In this document: positions 16,121 through 24,687 of the stretch, piece by piece | How positions within the stretch are numbered: the stretch's first letter is position 1 | How the letters are laid out: every line of letters starts with the position of its first letter | Assembly (NCBI GenBank): GCA_910589015.1 | Contig: CAJUSA010000001.1 | Span: 189,479 to 253,478 of the forward strand | Length of the DNA: 64,000 nucleotides | Direction: 5' to 3' | DNA from: an uncultured Christensenellaceae bacterium | GTDB lineage: Bacteria; Bacillota; Clostridia; Christensenellales; Borkfalkiaceae | Made by a program: the position numbers and the translations under genes | Notes under the pieces: generated by a model | Seen by the model: the letters and a program-made list of their open reading frames with translations, nothing else | What the model was told of the DNA's origin: nothing | The model's database searches: none

Positions 16121-19100
16121 ATGAATTTTAAGGAAATAAGGCTGGTCGGGTTCAAATCGTTTGCCGACAAAACTTCGGTCAAGTTCGACGACGGCGTTAC
16201 CTGTATCGTCGGGCCGAACGGCTGCGGAAAATCCAACGTATCCGACGCGGTGCGCTGGGTGCTCGGCGAACAGTCGGCAAAGTCCATGCGCGGCACCGCC
16301 ATGGCGGACGTCATCTTCAACGGCGCGGATACGCGCCGCGCGCTTTCGTATTGCGAAGTCACGCTCGTGTTCGATAATTCCACGCACATGTTCGATATCG
16401 AGTACGAAGAGGTCGCCATGACCCGTCGGCTTTACCGCTCGGGCGAAAGTGAATATCTTCTGAACATGCAGCCCTGCCGCCTCAAAGATATCGTCACGCT
16501 TTTGCACGGCGTGGGCATCGGCAAAGAGGGGTATTCGATTATCGGTCAGGGCAAGGTCGACCAGATCATGAGCGCGAAGCCCGAGGATCGGCGCGCCATC
16601 TTCGAAGAGGCGACGGGCGTTATGAAGTTCAAATCGCAAAAGGGCGAAATCGAACGCAAGCTCGAAAACGCGCAGGACAACCTCACCGTATTTTTACAGC
16701 GTCTCGACGAAAAAGAACATCAGTTGCGCCCCCTCGAAAAACAGGCGGAAACGGCGATCAAATACCGCGAACTGAGCGAAAAACTGCGCTACGAAGAGGT
16801 GAACAGTTACCTGTTGCGTTACGACGGGTTTGCAAGCGAAACGCAGGCGTACCGCGCCGAGATCGATAAAGCCGAAAAGGGGCTGAAAGAAATCGGCGAA
16901 CGCATCGAGGCGACCGAGAAACAGGGCGCCGCCGACCGCGAGGCGGCGGAAAGTGCCGACGAGCAGTTGCGTTCCGTCAACGAAAAGCTGCGCCTCTTCG
17001 AGGTGGGCATGGAACACAAGACGGGCGAAGCGAAGGTCATCGGCGAACGTATTCAGTCGCAGAAACGGCAGCTTTCGGCGGCGAACGAAGAGGTGCAGTA
17101 TTCGCTCACCCGTATCGGGGAAATCGAAGAGTCGGTCGAAAAGAGCATTAAAATGCGCGAAAGCGGGCAAAAACGCGCCGAAAAAATCGTGACCGAATGC
17201 GAAGCGCTTGCAAAACAGGTGGCGGAAGCGAATGCGCGCGTCGTTGCGTATGAACGGGTTTTCGATGAAAAGCGCGCCAGCGAACTTTCCTCGGTGGAAA
17301 ACCTTGCCGATATCCGCGCCAAGGCGGGCAGCCTTTCGGCACGGCGCGACGCTGCGAGCGAACGCATTGCCGAAGTCGGACAGGCGATCAAAAAGGCGCG
17401 GGCGCAACAAACCGAATACGCGCGGCAGATCGAAGAATGCCGCAAACAGTTCGCCGACTGCGAAAAATTCCTCGACGAAAAACCGCAGCGCGAGAAGGAA
17501 ATGGCAGACGAAATCGCCTCGCTGGGGCGTTCGCGGCAGAAAGTGACGGAAGAGCTGATCGACTGCAATACCTCGATCGCAAACTTCGAAAACAACCTCG
17601 AATTTTACAAAGGACTCAAAAACCGTTTCGACGGCTACCGCGACAGCGTGCGCGCGTTGCAGATCAAGGCGCAGAAAGATCCCGCGCTCGGCGCGAAAAT
17701 CAAGGGGGCGATCGCCGATATCGTTTCCACCGAAAAGCGTTACGAAGTGGCGATCGAAACGGCGTTCGGCGCGGCGATGCAGAACCTCGTCACGGCGAAC
17801 GAGGACGACGCGCGCGATCTTATTCAGTATCTCAAACAGACGGGCGGCGGTATCGTCACGTTCCTGCCCGTATCCGCCATGCGTGCGCGTTACAACAGCC
17901 GCGAAATCGAACGCGCGCTGAGCGAGGAAGGCGCGCTCGGTCTTGCCGAAGAGCTGGTTACATACGACGAGTATTATTCCAACATTATCCGCAATCTGCT
18001 CGGAAATACGCTGATCTGCGACGATATCCGCAACGCCACGCGGATCGCAAAGCGTTATCCCCGCGCGTTCAAGATCGTCACGCTCGACGGCGACACGATC
18101 GCAACGTCGGGCGCCATGACGGGCGGTTCGCACCGCAAGGAAAGCGGGAATCTGCTTGCGAGCGCGCGCAATATAAAAGAATGCGAGGACGCCATCGAGC
18201 GCAAAAAGGCGATCGCCGAAAAACTCAAAAAAGCGCTCGAATCGTGCGAAAACGAGCTCAAAGAAACGGGTAAACAGCGCGACGCGTTCCGTATCCGCGC
18301 ACAGGAAGAAGCGGCGAACTTCGCGGCGATCGGGCAACGGATCGCCGCGCTCGAAACGCTCGAAGGCGAGGCGAAGCATAACGTCGAAGAATATTCGGCG
18401 CTGCTCGACCGTCTCACGGCGACCGTCAATTCCTTCGAGAGCGAGGCGCTCACGGCTGCCGAAACCGAAGACGCGCTCAACCGTATCCGTTCGGAAGCCG
18501 CCGAGGACGCCGCGAAACAGCAGGCAGAGAGCGAAAAACTCAAAGCCGAGCGCGATGAACTCACGCGCCGTTTGCAGGAACTGCGCGTCGAGCAAGCCGC
18601 CATCGACAGTTCCCGCGCGGCGGAAGAGGCGAGCGTGCAGCGGTTGCAGAACGAGAAAAACGCGCTGTTGCAACGCGTGGACGAGGCGCATAAAAATATC
18701 GCGCGGCTCAATCAGCTCATCGAACAGCTCAAACACGACGAAGAATGCGCCGCGCTCACGCAGGAAGAACAGCACACGGTCGCCGTTCTGCGCAGCAGAC
18801 TCAAAGAGATCGAACAGGAAAAACAGGCCGTGAACGCGCGCCTTGCCGCGCTCGACGGGGAAAAACGCGAGCTGATCACGCGGCAGATGACGCTGACCGA
18901 TAAAAAGCACGAAGGGGAAATGAATATTTCCAAAGCCGAGGCGTATCTCGAAAACATGCAGCAACGCATCATGGAAATGTATAGCCTCGATTACGAGGGG
19001 GCGCAGGCGTTGCGCGATCCCGAATATGACGACGAACAGTCGTATTCGCGCATCAACGGCTTAAAACGTTCGATCGGTTCGCTCGGTCAAATCAACCACA

Positions 19101-19717
19101 ACGCAGAAGAGGATTATGCCAACCTGCTTGCGGAATATACCGAAATGACGGCGCAGAAAGAGGATCTCGAAAAGGGCATTCTCGATCTGACTTCCGTCCT
19201 CACGCAGCTCAAAGATGAAATCAAGGATAAGTTCGACAAGGGTTTCAACGAGATCAACAACAACTTTATACAGATCTTCAAAGAGCTGTTCGGCGGCGGC
19301 AAAGCGAACATGGAACTCGACTATACCGATTGCGACGACCCGCTCAACGCGGGCGTGGAAATCGTCGCCTGCCCTCCGGGTAAGAAGCTGACGAAAATTT
19401 CGCTGCTTTCGGGCGGCGAGCGCGCGTTCACCGCGATCGCCATTCTGTTTGCGATTTTGAAGTCGCGCCCCATGCCGTTCTGTATCCTCGACGAAATCGA
19501 GGCGGCGCTCGACGAAGCCAACGTCGACCGTTTTGCGAAGTACCTCAAAAAGTTCTCGAAAGAAACGCAGTTCATCGTCATCACGCACAGAAAGCCCACC
19601 ATGAATCAGGCGGACACGCTGTTCGGCGTAACCATGGAAGAGAAGGGTGTGAGTAAAATCGTTTCGGTCAAGCTTTCCGAGGTCGAGAGCAGGCTGGGCG
19701 GCGATACCGTTATGTAA
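16121..19717 (+). CDS. smc: Chromosome segregation ATPase SMC
   Basis: 1198 aa, normal for SMC. It forms the condensin core that compacts and separates chromosomes. Walker A GPNGCGKS at residues 31-38; a long coiled coil from about 170; a hinge around 515-670 with the Gly-rich block TSGAMTGGS near its end; a second coiled coil; then the ABC signature LLSGGERAFTAIAILFAI and Walker B ILDEIEAALDEANV. It starts 2 nt after rnc with GAGGGATAAAG as ribosome site. Confidence 0.97.
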   Translation: MNFKEIRLVGFKSFADKTSVKFDDGVTCIVGPNGCGKSNVSDAVRWVLGEQSAKSMRGTAMADVIFNGADTRRALSYCEVTLVFDNSTHMFDIEYEEVAMTRRLYRSGESEYLLNMQPCRLKDIVTLLHGVGIGKEGYSIIGQGKVDQIMSAKPEDRRAIFEEATGVMKFKSQKGEIERKLENAQDNLTVFLQRLDEKEHQLRPLEKQAETAIKYRELSEKLRYEEVNSYLLRYDGFASETQAYRAEIDKAEKGLKEIGERIEATEKQGAADREAAESADEQLRSVNEKLRLFEVGMEHKTGEAKVIGERIQSQKRQLSAANEEVQYSLTRIGEIEESVEKSIKMRESGQKRAEKIVTECEALAKQVAEANARVVAYERVFDEKRASELSSVENLADIRAKAGSLSARRDAASERIAEVGQAIKKARAQQTEYARQIEECRKQFADCEKFLDEKPQREKEMADEIASLGRSRQKVTEELIDCNTSIANFENNLEFYKGLKNRFDGYRDSVRALQIKAQKDPALGAKIKGAIADIVSTEKRYEVAIETAFGAAMQNLVTANEDDARDLIQYLKQTGGGIVTFLPVSAMRARYNSREIERALSEEGALGLAEELVTYDEYYSNIIRNLLGNTLICDDIRNATRIAKRYPRAFKIVTLDGDTIATSGAMTGGSHRKESGNLLASARNIKECEDAIERKKAIAEKLKKALESCENELKETGKQRDAFRIRAQEEAANFAAIGQRIAALETLEGEAKHNVEEYSALLDRLTATVNSFESEALTAAETEDALNRIRSEAAEDAAKQQAESEKLKAERDELTRRLQELRVEQAAIDSSRAAEEASVQRLQNEKNALLQRVDEAHKNIARLNQLIEQLKHDEECAALTQEEQHTVAVLRSRLKEIEQEKQAVNARLAALDGEKRELITRQMTLTDKKHEGEMNISKAEAYLENMQQRIMEMYSLDYEGAQALRDPEYDDEQSYSRINGLKRSIGSLGQINHNAEEDYANLLAEYTEMTAQKEDLEKGILDLTSVLTQLKDEIKDKFDKGFNEINNNFIQIFKELFGGGKANMELDYTDCDDPLNAGVEIVACPPGKKLTKISLLSGGERAFTAIAILFAILKSRPMPFCILDEIEAALDEANVDRFAKYLKKFSKETQFIVITHRKPTMNQADTLFGVTMEEKGVSKIVSVKLSEVESRLGGDTVM

Positions 19718-19726
19718 GAGGGATAT

Positions 19727-20623
19727 ATGGGATTTTTCGGAAAAATCAAAAACGCCTTAAAAAAGACCAAAGATAATATGGCGCAAAAGCTGCGCCAGCT
19801 CTTTTTGAAAAATAAAATCGGCAACGAATTTTACGACGAACTGGTCGAGATCCTCATTTCGTCCGACGTTTCCGTGCAGACCGCGGAAGAAGTCGTCGAA
19901 GAGGTGAAGGAAGAGGCGATCGGAAATAAGGTGAAAGACGAGGAATTCGTCACCAATCTTTTGAAAGACGTGCTCGAAGAAACGTTGACGCAAGCCGAGA
20001 TCCCGCAGATTTCTTATCCTTGCGTGATCATGCTCGTGGGCGTGAACGGCGTGGGCAAGACGACGACGATCGGAAAACTTGCAAGCTATTTCGTGTCGCA
20101 AAAAAAGAGCGTGACCGTGGCGGCGGCGGATACCTTCCGTGCGGCGGCGAGCGATCAGTTGTCCGTTTGGGCAGACAGAGCAAAAGTGCGCATCGTCAAG
20201 CACGAAGAGGGCAGCGATCCTTCCGCCGTCATCTTCGACGCCGTTTCTTCCGCCAAAGCCAAGGGCACCGACGTTGTGCTCGTGGATACCGCGGGCAGAC
20301 TGCACGTCAAAGAAAACCTCATGAAGGAATTACAGAAGATGGACAGGGTCGTGACGCGCGAGTATCCCGAGGCGGCGTTTTATAAACTGCTCGTGCTCGA
20401 CGCGACGACGGGGCAGAACGCCGTGTCACAGGCGCGCGTGTTCGACGAGGCGGTGGAACTTGACGGCATTGTGCTCACAAAACTCGACGGTACGGCAAAG
20501 GGCGGGTTCGTATTCTCGCTCTGCGGCGAGCTGGGCGTTCCCGTTATGTTTGCGGGCGTGGGCGAAAAGTTAGACGATTTGGTGCCTTTCGACGCCGAAG
20601 AATTCGTGGAAGGGTTTGTGTAA
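19727..20623 (+). CDS. ftsY: SRP receptor GTPase FtsY
   Basis: 298 aa. It receives ribosome-SRP complexes at the membrane and hands them to SecYEG. It is of the short type without an acidic A domain: a basic N-terminus (KIKNALKKTKDNMAQKLRQL) leads into the N domain, then the G domain with GVNGVGKTT (105-113), DTFRAAASDQL, DTAGR and TKLDGTAKGG. It lies 9 nt after smc in the conserved rnc-smc-ftsY order. ylxM-ffh, usually next, are displaced by about 1.5 kb of small regulatory genes. Confidence 0.97.
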   Translation: MGFFGKIKNALKKTKDNMAQKLRQLFLKNKIGNEFYDELVEILISSDVSVQTAEEVVEEVKEEAIGNKVKDEEFVTNLLKDVLEETLTQAEIPQISYPCVIMLVGVNGVGKTTTIGKLASYFVSQKKSVTVAAADTFRAAASDQLSVWADRAKVRIVKHEEGSDPSAVIFDAVSSAKAKGTDVVLVDTAGRLHVKENLMKELQKMDRVVTREYPEAAFYKLLVLDATTGQNAVSQARVFDEAVELDGIVLTKLDGTAKGGFVFSLCGELGVPVMFAGVGEKLDDLVPFDAEEFVEGFV

Positions 20624-20668
20624 TCGGTAATTGACCAAGATATTTGCGCAATTGCAAAACGCGTTTGC

Positions 20669-20697
20669 TTGTAATCGGGCGCGGCGCGAGGTATAAT
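20669..20697 (+). promoter_or_regulatory. Promoter of the small membrane protein / XRE pair
   Basis: TTGTAA, 17-bp spacer, TATAAT, 22 nt before the ATG at 20720, with an AGAGG ribosome site between. Confidence 0.7.
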
Positions 20698-20719
20698 CGA
20701 AGAAAAAAAGAGGTTTTTT

Positions 20720-20953
20720 ATGAAAAAAATCAATCTTGTGTTTTCTTTGATCCTCGCCGTTGTTTTGCTTGCGGGGTTCGTACATGTGGGCGTTGTAATG
20801 GCGCAGGTGGCGAACGATCCCATGACGGGTTTTCCTGTCGAGGCATCGTTTATCTTCCTGGTTCCGTATGTAATCGGGGCGGCGGTGGTCGCGGCGGTCT
20901 GGCTGACGGTATTTCTTGTCAAAAAATATAAGGGAAAAAGGGAAAAGAAGTGA
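20720..20953 (+). CDS. Small two-helix membrane protein
   Basis: 77 aa, unrecognised. One hydrophobic segment (LVFSLILAVVLLAGFVHVG) and a second (FIFLVPYVIGAAVVAAVWLTV) are followed by a basic tail KKYKGKREKK. Its stop overlaps the start of the following XRE gene (GTGA), so the two are coupled. It may sense or sequester the regulator at the membrane; inference only. Confidence 0.7.
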   Translation: MKKINLVFSLILAVVLLAGFVHVGVVMAQVANDPMTGFPVEASFIFLVPYVIGAAVVAAVWLTVFLVKKYKGKREKK

Positions 20954-21396
20954 CGTTCGGGCAGAAATTATATACGTTGCGCGAGGAACGCGGGTGGTCA
21001 CAGGACGAGCTTGCCGAAAAAGCCGACGTTTCGCGCCAGACCGTTTCCAACTGGGAAAACGACAAAGTGCAGATCGACGCGGAAAAGCTCAAACGGCTTT
21101 CCGAGGTGTTCGGGGTGGGCATGGATGAGTTGTATGCCGCCGATACCGTGCCTGTGCCCCAAGAAGGGCAGAAAAAAAGCAAGCGTAACACGCTTGCGGT
21201 CATGCTTGTGTTGATCGGGCTGGCGGTTTGCACGATCGTGCTTGCCGTCGTCGGTCTTTGCAATACGGATACGGGGCAGGTTTCGTCGGCGGTCACGATT
21301 ACGGGCACGGCGGGGCTGTGCATTGCGCTGGCGGCGTCGGTCGTCGTGCTTGCCGTCTGTACGGTTTATCTGATCAAGTTTTTCAAAAAGAAATAG
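20950..21396 (+). CDS. Membrane-anchored XRE family regulator
   Basis: 148 aa. An N-terminal helix-turn-helix (YTLREERGWSQDELAEKADV … VSNWENDKVQID) is followed by a charged linker and two hydrophobic helices (about residues 83-103 and 118-143) with a basic end FKKK. The GTG start at 20950 overlaps the preceding TGA. This is a membrane-tethered transcription factor layout, different from the minimal XRE genes at 21486, 43075, 43587 and 63067. Confidence 0.82.
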   Translation: MTFGQKLYTLREERGWSQDELAEKADVSRQTVSNWENDKVQIDAEKLKRLSEVFGVGMDELYAADTVPVPQEGQKKSKRNTLAVMLVLIGLAVCTIVLAVVGLCNTDTGQVSSAVTITGTAGLCIALAASVVVLAVCTVYLIKFFKKK

Positions 21397-21401
21397 AAAA
21401 T

Positions 21402-21440
21402 GCGCGGGCGCCCTCTTAACAAGAGGGCGCCCGCGCGTTT
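21402..21440. terminator. Strong bidirectional terminator between convergent genes
   Basis: Perfect 16-bp GC-rich stem around an AAC loop (arms 21402-21417 and 21421-21436), followed by GTTTATATTT. It separates the 20950 gene from the minus-strand gene ending at 21486. Confidence 0.85.
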
Positions 21441-21485
21441 ATATTTAATGATAATCTCTCTTTACGCAAGGGGACATTGGCTGTT

Positions 21486-21689
21486 TTATTTGCCAAGCAG
21501 AAAATCTACGCTAACGTTAAAATACTCGGCTATTTTTAACAAGGTATCAAGGTCAGGTTCTCTTTTTCCGATTTCCCAAAAACTGACTGTTTGGTTGCAA
21601 ACGCCTAAGCATTCGCCGAGTTTGCTTTGAGAAATGTTTTCGCTTAAACGTAATGTGCGTAAATTTTTTCCGAAAGTATTATTTTTCAT
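21486..21689 (-). CDS. Minimal XRE repressor (module a)
   Basis: 67 aa, a single helix-turn-helix domain and nothing else: LRTLRLSENISQSKLGECLG, then QTVSFWEIGKREPDLDTLLKIAEYF and a closing VDFLLGK. It diverges from the DUF6809-like gene at 21784. On the minus strand a TAAATT box lies 6 nt before the ATG, as in the other three minimal XRE genes, suggesting a leaderless mRNA and probable autoregulation from the shared operator region. Confidence 0.85.
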   Translation of the reverse strand: MKNNTFGKNLRTLRLSENISQSKLGECLGVCNQTVSFWEIGKREPDLDTLLKIAEYFNVSVDFLLGK

Positions 21690-21713
21690 GAATTAAATTT
21701 AACATAATTTCCT

Positions 21714-21751
21714 ACAAAATGCTTGACTTCCTACATTTTGTTTGATAAAAT
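21714..21751 (+). promoter_or_regulatory. Promoter and inverted-repeat operator of module a
   Basis: TTGACT (21723-21728), 17-bp spacer, TAAAAT (21746-21751). An inverted repeat ACAAAATG (21714-21721) and CATTTTGT (21734-21741) brackets the -35 box; CCTACA is also repeated directly 19 bp apart. Probable binding site of the divergent XRE protein. Confidence 0.7.
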
Positions 21752-21783
21752 TTTTATAAACAAAAAAATAAAGGAGTTAAAAA

Positions 21784-22056
21784 ATGAATTCAATTATTAC
21801 AAAGATTTTCTATGGGGATTTAAGATGCGAGAAAAAAATGATGAAAAACGAGTCGGTAAAGGAAAGTATTGAAAAATTTTCGGTTGCCTATGAATTGCTT
21901 GACGACGCTCTGAACGAAAAACAAAAGAAACTGCTTTCGGAACTGTATGATGAAATATGTAGTATGGACACAGAGGTCGGTTTATATCATTTCAAAGAAG
22001 GTTTCGCGGCGGGAATTTATTTGGGGATGGAATTATGCGCATGCGAGAGGGAATAA
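21784..22056 (+). CDS. DUF6809-like small protein (module a target)
   Basis: 90 aa, soluble and helical, opening MNSIITKIFYGDLRCEKK and containing EKQKKLLSELYDEICSMD and YHFKEGFAAGIYLGMEL. The start (short N-terminal Ile/Tyr motif, central helical pair, then a FKxGFxxGxxLGMEL-like end) resembles small proteins annotated DUF6809 in Clostridia, which often sit beside XRE genes; I assign this from memory of the family. Function unknown. RBS AAAGGAG. Confidence 0.68.
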   Translation: MNSIITKIFYGDLRCEKKMMKNESVKESIEKFSVAYELLDDALNEKQKKLLSELYDEICSMDTEVGLYHFKEGFAAGIYLGMELCACERE

Positions 22057-22100
22057 ATATGGCTCGTTGCGGCGGCTGTTCATTGTTCACAAAAAATTTA

Positions 22101-22137
22101 CGTCTGTCAAGGAAAAATGCTTGACAGGCGTTTTTTT
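22101..22137 (+). terminator. Terminator whose right arm carries the ylxM -35 box
   Basis: CTGTCAAG (22104-22111) pairs with CTTGACAG (22120-22127), extended by three more pairs, then seven T residues. The TTGACA of the next promoter is inside the right arm. Confidence 0.8.
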
Positions 22138-22149
22138 ATCGGTTATAAT
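22121..22149 (+). promoter_or_regulatory. Consensus promoter of ylxM-ffh
   Basis: TTGACA, 17-bp spacer, TATAAT: perfect consensus. It overlaps the preceding terminator and restarts transcription for the SRP operon. Confidence 0.88.
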
Positions 22150-22171
22150 GGGGTGCGTTGCGAGGGAAGGC

Positions 22172-22552
22172 ATGGAAGATTTGCATTTTTTGAAGTTATG
22201 GGATATCTACCACCCCCTTCTTACCCAAACGCAGCAGGAAATCACAAACCTTTATTTCAACTGCGATTTATCTTTGGCGGAAATCGCCGAAGAAAAGGGG
22301 TGTTCGCGGCAAAGTGTTTCCGACTGTCTTGCCACATGCCGCAAGCAGCTCGAAGAATACGAAGAAAAATTACATTTTTCGCGCACTTTGACGGAGATTT
22401 CGCTTATGCAATCGTTTTTTGCGACCGATATCGCAAAGGCGGCAAACGCGTTTCCTGTACAATACCGAGAAAAGATCGAGGGCATTCTCGAACGCGATTA
22501 TACGCAAGAGGTCGCAAGGGCAATCGAAGAGAACGGGGAGAAACTGTTATAA
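22172..22552 (+). CDS. ylxM: YlxM/p13-like SRP-associated DNA-binding protein
   Basis: 126 aa. Small helix-turn-helix protein (sigma-70 region 4 fold) that is conserved next to ffh in Bacillota and can stimulate the SRP GTPase in some species. Marks: LTQTQQEITNLYFNCDLSLAEIAEEKGCSRQSVSDCL. The ATG at 22172 follows GAGGGAAGG and fits the family length; a longer frame from 21947 crosses the terminator and promoter and is rejected. Ends 13 nt before ffh. Confidence 0.9.
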   Translation: MEDLHFLKLWDIYHPLLTQTQQEITNLYFNCDLSLAEIAEEKGCSRQSVSDCLATCRKQLEEYEEKLHFSRTLTEISLMQSFFATDIAKAANAFPVQYREKIEGILERDYTQEVARAIEENGEKLL

Positions 22553-22565
22553 AGGAGGTTCGGTC

Positions 22566-23885
22566 ATGGCGTTGTTCGCGTCGCTTTCGGAACGGCTCAA
22601 CCACATATTCAGCAAGCTCACAAAGCGCGGAAAACTGACCGAGCTCGAAATCCGCACGGCGATGCGCGAAGTGCGCATTGCGCTCTTAGAGGCGGACGTC
22701 AACATTAAAGTCGCCAAGCAGTTTATCGCCGAGGTTTCCGAGAAGGCCGTCGGGCAGCAGGTGCTCGAAAGTTTGAATCCCGCCCAGCAGGTCATCAAAA
22801 TCGTCAACGACGAGCTGATCGCGCTCATGGGCTCGGGCAATGCTAAGCTCGAAGTGTCTTCCAAACCGCCCACGGTGATCATGATGTGCGGATTGCAGGG
22901 CGCGGGCAAAACGACGCTCTGCGGAAAACTTTCGTTACAACTCAAAAAACAGGGCAAAAAACCCTTGCTCGTTGCTTGCGATATCTACCGCCCCGCCGCG
23001 ATCGATCAGCTCAAAGTCGTGGGCAGAAAAGCCGATACCGAGGTATTCGAAAAGGGCACGCAGGCACCCGCCAAGACTTCCAAACAGGCGGTGGAATACG
23101 CGCTGCGCATGGGTTACGATACCGTGATCATCGATACCGCGGGGCGCCTTCACATCGACGACGCGCTCATGAAAGAGCTCGAAGAGATCAAAAAGGCGGT
23201 TTCCGTCACCGAGATTTTGCTCACGGTCGACGCCATGACGGGGCAGGACGCCGTCAACGTGGCGCAGACCTTTAACGAACGGCTCGACGTTACGGGCGTG
23301 ATTCTCACCAAGCTCGACGGCGATACGCGCGGCGGCGCCTGCCTTTCGATCAAAGCCGTTACGGGCAAACCCATCAAGTTCATCGGCGTGGGCGAAAAGC
23401 TCACCGACCTCGAGCCCTTTTATCCCGACCGCATGGCGTCGCGTATTCTGGGCATGGGCGACGTGCTGTCGCTCATCGAGAAAGCGCAGGAAGCCGTTTC
23501 CGAACAGCAGATCAAAGATATGGAACGGAAGATGCGCGAAAGCTCGTTTACGCTCACCGATTATCTCGAACAGTTCGAAACGCTCAAACGCATGGGCGGC
23601 GCGGGCGCGCTCATGAGCATGCTGCCCGGTGCGGGCAAGCTCAAGATCAAAGAGGGCGACGTCGACGAAAAGCGGATCGAGCACATGAAGGCGATCATTC
23701 AATCGATGACGCCGCGCGAACGCGACAATCCGCAGATCATCAATTCCCCGCGCAAACGGCGCATTGCGCTCGGTTCGGGCACGAGCGTGCAGGAAATCAA
23801 TCAGCTCTTAAAACAGTTCGAGCAGACGCGCCAGCTTATGAAACAGATGAAAGGCGGCAAGGGCATGAAACGCCTGCCGTTCTGA
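22566..23885 (+). CDS. ffh: Signal recognition particle GTPase Ffh
   Basis: 439 aa. Binds signal peptides at the ribosome and, with the SRP RNA at 44655-44928, targets them to FtsY. N domain from MALFASLSERLNHIFSKL; G domain with GLQGAGKTTLCGKL, DIYRPAAIDQL, DTAGR and TKLDGDTRGG; M domain with Met-rich segments (MGGAGALMSMLPGAGK, RQLMKQMKGGKGMKRLPF). The ATG at 22566 follows AAAGGAGG; the frame open upstream inside ylxM is not used. Confidence 0.97.
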   Translation: MALFASLSERLNHIFSKLTKRGKLTELEIRTAMREVRIALLEADVNIKVAKQFIAEVSEKAVGQQVLESLNPAQQVIKIVNDELIALMGSGNAKLEVSSKPPTVIMMCGLQGAGKTTLCGKLSLQLKKQGKKPLLVACDIYRPAAIDQLKVVGRKADTEVFEKGTQAPAKTSKQAVEYALRMGYDTVIIDTAGRLHIDDALMKELEEIKKAVSVTEILLTVDAMTGQDAVNVAQTFNERLDVTGVILTKLDGDTRGGACLSIKAVTGKPIKFIGVGEKLTDLEPFYPDRMASRILGMGDVLSLIEKAQEAVSEQQIKDMERKMRESSFTLTDYLEQFETLKRMGGAGALMSMLPGAGKLKIKEGDVDEKRIEHMKAIIQSMTPRERDNPQIINSPRKRRIALGSGTSVQEINQLLKQFEQTRQLMKQMKGGKGMKRLPF

Positions 23886-23920
23886 GAAAGAAAAACAATT
23901 ATTTTTGGAGGATATAAACC

Positions 23921-24211
23921 ATGGTAAAAATGAGACTTGTGAGAATGGGTGACAAAAAATCGCCTGTATATCGCATTGTCGTCGTCGACGCGAGAAAGGC
24001 GGCAACGGGTGAGTATATCGACAAAGTCGGTTTCTACGATCCCAAATCCGAGCCGGTTACGTTGACGGTCGACGCGCAGAAGGCGCAGGAATGGCTTGCA
24101 AAGGGTGTTCAGCCCACCGAAACGGTAAAGTCGCTGCTTGTGAGAGCGGGCGCCATCGAGAAGAGCGAGAAACTTTCGCCTTCCAAGACCAAGGGCAAGA
24201 AAAAGAAGTAA
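23921..24211 (+). CDS. rpsP: 30S ribosomal protein S16
   Basis: 96 aa. Opens MVKMRLVRMGDKKSPVYRIV, the S16 hallmark, then VVDARKAATGEYIDKVGFYDP. A Lys-rich tail (SKTKGKKKK) closes it. Located between ffh and khpA, as in many Bacillota. TTGGAGG ribosome site. Confidence 0.97.
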   Translation: MVKMRLVRMGDKKSPVYRIVVVDARKAATGEYIDKVGFYDPKSEPVTLTVDAQKAQEWLAKGVQPTETVKSLLVRAGAIEKSEKLSPSKTKGKKKK

Positions 24212-24264
24212 ATCTGAACCTGTTTCCGCATCAGGCATGACGGGCGGAAGGAATGGAGGATACT

Positions 24265-24513
24265 ATGCTGGATTTAATCAAGTATATCGTCGGGCAGTTC
24301 GCCGAGGACAAAGAGCACGTCGAGTATAAAGTGGAAGAAACCGACGAGGCGATCAACGTTACCGTCTTGCTTTCGGACAGCGACATGGGCAAAGTAATCG
24401 GCAGGCAGGGCAAGATCGCAAAAGCGTTGCGCACCCTCGTTCGCGCCGCTACTCCGCGCGACAGCAAAAAGTATAACGTCGAAATCAGAGAACACGGCAG
24501 GCAGGCCGAGTGA
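24265..24513 (+). CDS. khpA: KH-domain RNA-binding protein KhpA
   Basis: 82 aa (YlqC). Small RNA-binding protein that partners with KhpB/Jag in Bacillota and affects cell division and small RNA function. The KH GxxG loop is IGRQGK within MGKVIGRQGKIAKALRTLV. The ATG at 24265 is preferred over the ATG at 24253 because GGAGG lies 6-10 nt before it. rimM-trmD-rplS, which normally follow, are absent; a terminator comes next. Confidence 0.94.
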   Translation: MLDLIKYIVGQFAEDKEHVEYKVEETDEAINVTVLLSDSDMGKVIGRQGKIAKALRTLVRAATPRDSKKYNVEIREHGRQAE

Positions 24514-24528
24514 TTTTCGCGGCTGATC

Positions 24529-24557
24529 CGCCCCGACGCACTGCGTCGGGGCGTTTT
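24529..24557 (+). terminator. Terminator of the ylxM-ffh-rpsP-khpA operon
   Basis: Eleven-bp perfect stem CGCCCCGACGC/GCGTCGGGGCG with an ACT loop, then TTTTCTCT. Confidence 0.92.
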
Positions 24558-24652
24558 CTCTGAAAATGCGGGCAGGCAACGCGGATTTTGTCTTGTTTTT
24601 GTATAAATTTTGAAAAAAGCGGCAAAAACTTCTCAAAAAGCCCGAAAAACCG

Positions 24653-24681
24653 TTGACAGCGCTTGCCAAAAGTGATATTAT
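24653..24681 (+). promoter_or_regulatory. Promoter of the S10 ribosomal protein operon
   Basis: TTGACA, 17-bp spacer, TATTAT. Predicted start near 24688, leaving a leader of about 255 nt before rpsJ. Confidence 0.88.
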
Positions 24682-24687
24682 TATCAA

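Noticed and set aside
16694..18964. 756-aa minus-strand frame
   Set aside because: Mirror of smc with Phe/Arg-rich composition from coiled-coil codons; not a gene.
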